From NCBI GenBank assembly GCA_003218975.1, contig QHPD01000006.1:1-38324 (forward strand): a DNA stretch of 38,324 nucleotides. Reading direction: 5' to 3'. Numbering within the stretch: position 1 is the stretch's first letter; each line of letters starts with the position of its first letter. A program made the translations under genes and the position numbers. This DNA is from Verrucomicrobiota bacterium (GTDB taxonomy: Bacteria > Verrucomicrobiota > Verrucomicrobiia > Chthoniobacterales > UBA10450). The notes beneath the pieces are model-generated. The model did no database searches, was not told the origin of the DNA, and was given only the letters and a program-made list of their open reading frames with translations. Of the stretch, positions 32,559-38,324 are shown in pieces.

Positions 32559-33746
32559 ATGAAGCACTTCTTTTTTGCCAGCGTCAGTCTCTTGCTCATC
32601 TTTTTGGCGGGAAGTGGGTGCAAGAAAGCATCAGTAGCGCAGGAACCTCCGCTCCCAGTCAACGTCGTTACCGCGATTGAGAAAGAGGTAAACGAATGGG
32701 ATGAATTCACCGGGCGATTGGAGGCAGTCGAGTTCGTCGAGATCCGACCACGCGTGTCCGGTTACATTACGGAGATTCGCTTCAACGCTGGTGCGATCGT
32801 CAAAAAGGGAGATTTGCTTTACGTGATCGATCCGCGCCCTTATCAGGCGGATTTCGATCGTGCCGCCGCTGAAGTCGAACGAATGGATGCGCAGCTCAAG
32901 CTTGCCCAGATTGAACTAAACCGGGCAAAGGAGCTGCGGGACAAAAACACAATCTCGGCGAGCGAATTCGACCAGAAAGCTGCCACTTATCAGGGTTCTG
33001 CCGCCGCCAAGAGTTCGGCTGAAGCGGCCAAGAATTCCGCCGCGCTGAATCTTGAGTTCACCCAAATTAAATCACCAATCGATGGCCGCGTGAGCGATGC
33101 TCGCATCACCCTTGGAAACCTCGTCCAGCCGGGTGCAGGCCCGGAGAGCGTTCTTACCACGGTGGTCTCGGTGGATCCGATTTACGCGAAGGTCGATGCT
33201 GACGAAAATGCAGTCCTGAAGTACGTAAAGCTCAGCGAGGAAGGGAAACGCGTAAGCGCGCGCACGGCGAAAATCCCGGGTTTCGTTGAACTCGGTAACG
33301 AGACGGACTTCCCTCATGAAGGCTACATCGATTTCGTCGATAATCGTCTTGATCCTGGAACAGGAACGATTCGCGCGCGCGTCGTGCTAAAAAACTGGAA
33401 CCCTAACTTCATCACGCCGGGTTTCTTTGCTCGCGTGCGGGTTGCCGGCGCGACGCCGTATCGAGCTGCTCTTATAGACGACAGAGTAATCAGCTCACAG
33501 CAAGGGCTAAAATACGCCTTCGTCGTGAAACCCGATAATACAATTGAGCGCCGTACCCTTGAAACCGGCCCGCTTTTCGAAGGCAAACGGATCGTGAAGC
33601 GCGGGCTTAAAGACGGCGAGAAAGTTGTCTCCACGCGTCTGCAAATGCTGCGAGCTGGTATGAGCGTGACGCCTGTACCCGAGCCAACGTCTGCCAGCGA
33701 GCCGGACACGAAGGCGATCGTCACTCAAACGAAAAGCGCAAAATGA
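32559..33746 (+). CDS. RND efflux periplasmic adaptor (AcrA/MexA family)
   Basis: The 395-residue membrane-fusion protein starts with a signal (FFFASVSLLLIFLAGSGC, KKAS follows). Cys21 could be lipidated although the lipobox is not ideal. Barrel-sandwich halves are FVEIRPRVSGYITEIRFNAG and LEFTQIKSPIDGRVSDARIT around a helical hairpin (ELRDKNTISASEFDQKAATY), followed by beta-barrel and membrane-proximal domains. It links the inner-membrane pump to an outer-membrane channel. The pump gene follows after 28 bp, so the two form an operon. No TolC-like gene is in the window. Confidence 0.92.
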   Translation: MKHFFFASVSLLLIFLAGSGCKKASVAQEPPLPVNVVTAIEKEVNEWDEFTGRLEAVEFVEIRPRVSGYITEIRFNAGAIVKKGDLLYVIDPRPYQADFDRAAAEVERMDAQLKLAQIELNRAKELRDKNTISASEFDQKAATYQGSAAAKSSAEAAKNSAALNLEFTQIKSPIDGRVSDARITLGNLVQPGAGPESVLTTVVSVDPIYAKVDADENAVLKYVKLSEEGKRVSARTAKIPGFVELGNETDFPHEGYIDFVDNRLDPGTGTIRARVVLKNWNPNFITPGFFARVRVAGATPYRAALIDDRVISSQQGLKYAFVVKPDNTIERRTLETGPLFEGKRIVKRGLKDGEKVVSTRLQMLRAGMSVTPVPEPTSASEPDTKAIVTQTKSAK

Positions 33747-33774
33747 CCGCGGCTCCGGCGTAACGGCGATCGCC

Positions 33775-36700
33775 ATGAACTTTCCGCACTTTTTCATCGA
33801 TCGGCCGATCTTTGCCGGCGTGATCAGTATCGTCATCACGCTCGTCGGCGTCATTGCGCTTTCGACGCTTCCAATTGCTCAATATCCCGAGATCGCGCCG
33901 CCGACTATTCAGGTGACGACCAACTATCCCGGCGCAAACGCAAAAGTTGTATCGGAAACGGTGGCGACGCCAATCGAGCAACAGGTCAATGGCGTCGAGA
34001 ACATGCTCTACATGTCTTCGCAGAGCACGAGCGATGGCAACATGACCCTGAGCATCACGTTCAAGCTCGGCACCAACCTCGATACGGCGCAGGTGCTGGT
34101 GCAAAATCGAGTCGCCATCGCCATTCCTGTGCTTCCGCCCGATGTGCAGCGCATCGGCGTGACAACGAAAAAGCAATCGCCCGACATCACGATGGTCGTG
34201 CACCTCGTCTCGCCGGACGGGTCGCTCGATTCGCTTTTCACCAGCAATTACGCTCTTCTCCAGATACGCGACGAACTCGCGCGCGTCGATGGCGTGGGCG
34301 ACATCAATGTCTTCGGCGCGCGCGAATATTCGATGCGCCTCTGGCTTGATCCTAACAAGCTTTCGTCGCGTGGACTGACCGCGCAGGATGTCGTGACAGC
34401 GGTTCAGGAGCAGAATGTGCAGGTCGCAGCGGGAATCATCGGCGCGCCGCCGGTGCCGAAAGGTGCGACGGCATTTCAATACACGGTTAGCACGCAAGGC
34501 CGGCTCACTGACGAAAAACAGTTCGGCGACATCATTGTTAAGACCGGCGCTAACGGTCAGGTCACTCGGGTGCGCGATATCGCGCGGGTTGAGCTCGCCG
34601 CTCGTGATTACACAGTCAACAGCGGGCTCGGCGGAAAACCTGCGACCGCGATTGCCATCTACCAATTGCCGGGCTCAAACGCGCTCGCGACCTCCGACGC
34701 GGTGCGGAAGAAGATGGCTGAGCTGAAACAGCGTTTCCCGACCGGCCTCGACTACACAATTGTTTACGATCCGACCGTTTCTGTTCGCGAATCGATCCAC
34801 GAAGTGCAAAAGACGCTCTTCGAAGCGATCGCGCTGGTCGTTCTGGTAGTCTTGATTTTCCTCCAGACCTGGCGCGCGGCGATTATCCCTCTCATCGCGA
34901 TCCCAGTTTCGTTGATCGGCACGTTCGCGGCGATGAAAGGCTTCGGATTCTCGATCAACAACCTCTCGCTTTTCGGCATCGTCCTTGCGATCGGCATCGT
35001 GGTTGATGACGCCATCGTGGTGGTGGAAGCCATCGAACATCACATCGAAGATGGCCTGAGCCCGCGTGACGCAGCCCGCAAAGCCATGACCGAAGTCGGC
35101 GGAGCATTAGTCGCGATTGCGCTTGTGCTTTGCTCGGTATTTATCCCGACTGCGTTCATTACCGGCATCACTGGCACATTCTTTCGGCAATTCGCGCTCA
35201 CCATTGCAGTCTCGACCGCGATTTCCGCGCTCAATTCGCTCACGCTTTCCCCTGCTCTCGCTGCGCTCCTTCTCCGGCCGCGCGGCGCGGAGAAGGATTC
35301 ATTTCAACGCATACTTGATGGCCTTTTGGGATGGCTCTTTAAAGGATTCAACAGAACGTTTGCATGGAGCTCGAACGCATACGGCAACACCATTGCGCGT
35401 CTTGTCCGACTGGCCGTCATCATTTTGTTTATCTACGCAGGTTTGCTTGGTCTGACCGGTCTCGGTTTCAAGGTTGTGCCCGGCGGTTTTCTACCGACGC
35501 AGGACCGCGGGTATGCAGTTGTGTTCGCGCAATTACCCGATGCAGCTTCGCTCGATCGCACCCAAGCCGTCGTCGATAAAATTTCGAAGATCGCCCATGA
35601 GACACCCGGCATTTTCAATACGGTGGAATTCGCCGGGTTCAATCTCTTCGGTGGCAATCAACCGAACACTGCCGCCGTCTTCCTGCCGTTCAAGGAATTT
35701 TCGGAGCGAAAGACGCGCGACCAGGGAATGCCGGCAATTCTGGCGAAAATCAATGCGCGCGTTCGCGCCGAGATTCCCGAAGCTCTTGTCATAGCCTTTC
35801 CGCCACCGCCAGTGGCCGGTATTGGCAACGCCGGTGGCTACAAGCTTTTCATTCAAGATCGCGGCAACGCCGGTCTCGATGAACTGCAAACGCAAGCTTT
35901 CGCCATGATGATAAGAGCGAATCAAACTCCCGGACTGGCAAACAACCTGACGACTTTTCGCGCGAACGTCCCGCAGCTTTGGCTCGAAGTCGATCGCGTC
36001 AAAGCGAAAAGCATGAATGTGCCGCTCAGCAACATATTCGGCACGCTTCAAACTTATCTTGGTTCAACCTACATAAACGACCTCACGCTCTTTGGTCGAA
36101 CCTATCGCGTAACGGCGCAAGCCGACTCGCGATTCCGCCTGAGCCCCGATGACATTCGCTTGCTGAAAACGCGAAATAATTCGGGCGGAATTGTTCCACT
36201 CGGTTCCGTTGCGACTGTGAAGGAAGTGAGCGGCGCCGACAAGATCACGCGCTACAACATGTTCACTGCGGCCGACCTCAGCGGTCAGCCGGCGCCAGGT
36301 GCGAGCACTGGCGACGCTTTGGCAGCCATCGAACGTCTCGCCAAACAGATTTTACCTACCAGTTTCACGACAGAATGGACCGAGATCGCGCTGCAGCAAA
36401 AGCTCGCAGGCAACAGCGCGATTTACATTTTCCCGCTCTGCGTTCTCTTCGTTTTTCTTCTACTCTCGGCGCTTTACGAAAGCTGGGCTTTGCCGCTCGC
36501 GATCATTCTCATCGTCCCGATGTGTCTGTTCAGCTCGATCTACGGCGTCTGGCTGCGCTCCATGGAAAACAACATATTTACTCAGATCGGGTTTATCGTG
36601 TTGGTTGGACTCGCTTGCAAAAACGCCATCCTGATCGTCGAATTCGCGAAGCAAATCCAGGATCGCGATCTAAAAGACCGTTTCACGGCCGCGGTCGAAG

Positions 36701-36975
36701 CCTGCCGACTCCGATTGCGACCGATCCTTATGACTTCCTTTGCCTTCATTTTCGGCGTCCTCCCACTAGTTCTCAGCACCGGCGCCGGTGCTGAAATGCG
36801 TCAGGCGCTCGGCACCGCTGTCTTCTTCGGAATGCTCGGAGTAACCGGGTTCGGCCTCTTTCTTACGCCGGTGTTCTACGTCGTAATCATGTGGTTCAAA
36901 GAACGCCGCACGAGAACTTCAGTGCCCGCACCAACACAACCCGCGGCACCATTGGTGGCGGAACCCACCCTTTAA
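33775..36975 (+). CDS. RND multidrug efflux transporter (AcrB/HAE1 family)
   Basis: The 1066-residue inner-membrane pump begins MNFPHFFIDRPIFAGVISIV (TM1), with porter-domain signatures YPEIAPPTIQVTTNYPGANA and MSSQSTSDGNMTLSITFKLG. The proton-relay aspartates are Asp411 and Asp412 in GIVVDDAIVVVEA (TM4) and the Lys partner is in LVGLACKNAILIVEFA (TM10). Length and twelve hydrophobic segments fit the family. It exports drugs or hydrophobic compounds using the proton gradient through a tripartite complex with the adjacent adaptor. The last 85 bp overlap the longest form of the next frame. Confidence 0.95.
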   Translation: MNFPHFFIDRPIFAGVISIVITLVGVIALSTLPIAQYPEIAPPTIQVTTNYPGANAKVVSETVATPIEQQVNGVENMLYMSSQSTSDGNMTLSITFKLGTNLDTAQVLVQNRVAIAIPVLPPDVQRIGVTTKKQSPDITMVVHLVSPDGSLDSLFTSNYALLQIRDELARVDGVGDINVFGAREYSMRLWLDPNKLSSRGLTAQDVVTAVQEQNVQVAAGIIGAPPVPKGATAFQYTVSTQGRLTDEKQFGDIIVKTGANGQVTRVRDIARVELAARDYTVNSGLGGKPATAIAIYQLPGSNALATSDAVRKKMAELKQRFPTGLDYTIVYDPTVSVRESIHEVQKTLFEAIALVVLVVLIFLQTWRAAIIPLIAIPVSLIGTFAAMKGFGFSINNLSLFGIVLAIGIVVDDAIVVVEAIEHHIEDGLSPRDAARKAMTEVGGALVAIALVLCSVFIPTAFITGITGTFFRQFALTIAVSTAISALNSLTLSPALAALLLRPRGAEKDSFQRILDGLLGWLFKGFNRTFAWSSNAYGNTIARLVRLAVIILFIYAGLLGLTGLGFKVVPGGFLPTQDRGYAVVFAQLPDAASLDRTQAVVDKISKIAHETPGIFNTVEFAGFNLFGGNQPNTAAVFLPFKEFSERKTRDQGMPAILAKINARVRAEIPEALVIAFPPPPVAGIGNAGGYKLFIQDRGNAGLDELQTQAFAMMIRANQTPGLANNLTTFRANVPQLWLEVDRVKAKSMNVPLSNIFGTLQTYLGSTYINDLTLFGRTYRVTAQADSRFRLSPDDIRLLKTRNNSGGIVPLGSVATVKEVSGADKITRYNMFTAADLSGQPAPGASTGDALAAIERLAKQILPTSFTTEWTEIALQQKLAGNSAIYIFPLCVLFVFLLLSALYESWALPLAIILIVPMCLFSSIYGVWLRSMENNIFTQIGFIVLVGLACKNAILIVEFAKQIQDRDLKDRFTAAVEACRLRLRPILMTSFAFIFGVLPLVLSTGAGAEMRQALGTAVFFGMLGVTGFGLFLTPVFYVVIMWFKERRTRTSVPAPTQPAAPLVAEPTL

Positions 36976-37427
36976 TTAGCATCAGGAATGCGAATCTAAT
37001 TACCGCACTCGCCGGAATCCTAGGCTCGTTAAGTGGCGCCTCTGCAGCGATCGCCACCACCTGGATTTCGCAGAAGAGCCAGACAATTCGCGAGCGCACC
37101 AAGTGGGAAACGCGGAAGCGCGAGACACTCTACGGTGACTTCATCACAGAAGCATCGCACCTCGTCGCCGATGCTTTTGATCACTCGTTAGACCAGCCCG
37201 AAACGCTTGTAAAACTTTATGCCATCCTTGGTCGGATCCGCCTTGTTTCCTCGGAAGGGGTGCTCTCTGCAGCCGAAGAATGCTGCAATCGCATTCTCGA
37301 TGTTTATGCTCAACCGAACCACACAAGGGACGAGCTTATCACTACTATTCGAAGCGGGGAGCTGGAGTTTCTAAGGAACTTCAGCGACGCGTGCCGCCTT
37401 GAGCTGCGTAAGTATGCCGCATACTGA
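36891..37427 (+). CDS. Membrane-anchored protein of unknown function
   Basis: The frame is 178 codons from the ATG at 36891, but the first 28 codons overlap the pump gene and do not look native. The protein-like part begins about ISIRNANLITALAGILGSLS near 36975, where no ATG, GTG or TTG exists, so the true start is unclear (overlapping ATG or a rare ATT/ATC start). One membrane segment (LITALAGILGSLSGASAAIA) is followed by a helical cytosolic domain (ERTKWETRKRETLYGDFITE, GRIRLVSSEGVLSAAEECCN, ELEFLRNFSDACRLELRKYA). Similar short membrane-anchored helical proteins are common, with no known role. Confidence 0.65.
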   Translation: MVQRTPHENFSARTNTTRGTIGGGTHPLISIRNANLITALAGILGSLSGASAAIATTWISQKSQTIRERTKWETRKRETLYGDFITEASHLVADAFDHSLDQPETLVKLYAILGRIRLVSSEGVLSAAEECCNRILDVYAQPNHTRDELITTIRSGELEFLRNFSDACRLELRKYAAY

Positions 37428-37633
37428 GAACAGACGCGCCTGTCCTCGGTTAGGCGTTTTCATCGTGCTTGCTAGTCCGGCGCGATCGGATTCCGGCGTG
37501 AACCGGCTGTCGGCCAAACTCGTGAGAAACTCGAGGCTCAGAGGCGGCTGCAAATAAAATAGACGCACTAGCGCCGGTTTGATGTAAATTGTGGGCGGCC
37601 TCAACCTTCACGATTGGCGAGAACGAGGCACTT

Positions 37634-38324
37634 ATGAAGGCAGTTGCGCCTGTCGAGAACGAGCAATCGACTGCAGCCGAAGACGTGCTTCGACGCGCGG
37701 TCGATACGACGCCTGCTTTTATTCATACCGCCCGGCCCGACGGCTATTTGGATTACTTCAACCGCGGCTGGTTGGATTTTTTGGGCAAGTCACTCGAAGA
37801 AGTTTGCGACTGGCCAGGAGCTGTCCTGGCGTCTACAATTTCAAACCTGCGCAAGAGAAAGGTTGGGAACGTGAAACGCGACAGCCTGAGCACTCGACCT
37901 GAGCGGCCGCAAGGGCCACTCACGGATCTCGAGCGAAGCGAATTTTATCTGCGAGAAGGTGAGCGACTCGCACACATGGGAAGCTGGTCGCTCCGGCCGG
38001 ATGGAACATTCGATTATTGGTCGCCGGAGACGTTCGTTCTCTTCGGTTTCGATCCGTCGGAAGGCATTCCTACACTCCCGAAATGGCTGACCGTTCTGCA
38101 TCCTGACGATCGCGATCGCGTAGCCAAAACGCTCGAGAGAATATTTCGCGAGAACGTTCGCATCGACGTGACGTATCGGGTTGACCATCCGAAACAGGGA
38201 AAACGGATTATGCACAGCACGGGAGAGCCAGTCGCCGAGGATGGCAAGGTCACGCGATTGATCGGCAACACGCTGGATATTACCGAGCAGGCGAATGCGG
38301 CGCAGGAACTGCAAAGAAGCGAAT
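37634..38324 (+). CDS. PAS-domain sensor protein (5' part), likely histidine kinase
   Basis: The ATG at 37634 opens a frame that stays open to the window end (230 codons). A first PAS domain begins AVDTTPAFIHTARPDGYLDY, FNRGWLDFLGKSLEEVCDW but then loses PAS character (ASTISNLRKRKVGNVKRDSL), as if its centre had been removed. A linker (LERSEFYLREGERLAHMGSW) leads into a second, complete PAS/PAC unit (FDYWSPETFVLFGFDPSEGI, LHPDDRDRVAKTLERIF, IGNTLDITEQANAAQELQRS). Such PAS strings normally precede a histidine kinase, which would lie beyond the window. There is no membrane segment, so sensing is probably cytoplasmic. Confidence 0.8.
   Translation, partial: MKAVAPVENEQSTAAEDVLRRAVDTTPAFIHTARPDGYLDYFNRGWLDFLGKSLEEVCDWPGAVLASTISNLRKRKVGNVKRDSLSTRPERPQGPLTDLERSEFYLREGERLAHMGSWSLRPDGTFDYWSPETFVLFGFDPSEGIPTLPKWLTVLHPDDRDRVAKTLERIFRENVRIDVTYRVDHPKQGKRIMHSTGEPVAEDGKVTRLIGNTLDITEQANAAQELQRSE

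Noticed and set aside
33721-34665. 314-codon minus-strand frame opposite the RND pump
   Set aside because: It is the shadow of a well-supported transporter gene, with no start context or protein-like features.

Overview
The window looks like a chromosomal piece of a soil-type Verrucomicrobiota bacterium (Chthoniobacterales-like). That placement is inferred from protein style, gene order and the exported C39-like/RHS architecture; it was not tested by a search. Both ends cut through genes: an RCC1-repeat protein on the left and a PAS sensor protein on the right.

Layout. (1) 1-13055 (+) is an accessory region. It holds the end of an RCC1/calcium-repeat protein and a 1699-residue exported RHS protein (signal peptide, TPR-like region, C39-like peptidase domain, YD repeats, RHS core, variable tip). 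These are followed by a 7-kb row of displaced RHS 3' ends ('orphan tips'). Each tip carries a piece of the same RHS core joined to a different C-terminal domain, and each is followed at once by a small gene for a secreted protein or lipoprotein. I read this as a polymorphic-toxin locus: one expressed backbone, at least four stored or decaying tip modules plus a trace of another, each with a candidate immunity gene. Two tips look like L,D-transpeptidase-type enzymes, one like a 3D/double-psi barrel domain and one like a caspase-fold domain. The candidate immunity proteins carry signal peptides or lipoboxes, which would place the targets in the envelope. A diverged copy of the topoisomerase 3' end lies inside the array.

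(2) 13088-20433 (-) is a housekeeping block: prs, rplY (L25), pth, rpsF, ssb, dprA and a TopB-like type IA topoisomerase. Overlaps and short gaps suggest co-transcription of at least prs to ssb.

(3) 20534-30435 is mixed housekeeping: a membrane fatty-acid desaturase, a UVR-motif-like small protein, a HAD phosphatase, a small lipoprotein, rlmN, an unknown gene followed by an ECF sigma factor and a likely anti-sigma factor, a secreted protein, an M1 aminopeptidase, a GNAT acetyltransferase, rpmH (57 codons) and tRNA-Lys(CTT).

(4) 30436-32560 is worn-down DNA: half of a tRNA, a LuxR-type HTH fragment, a small CxxC protein, an intact SDR oxidoreductase and the first codons of a second SDR gene. 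(5) 32559-38324 holds an RND efflux adaptor and pump, an unknown membrane-anchored protein, and the start of a PAS sensor protein whose first PAS domain appears internally shortened.
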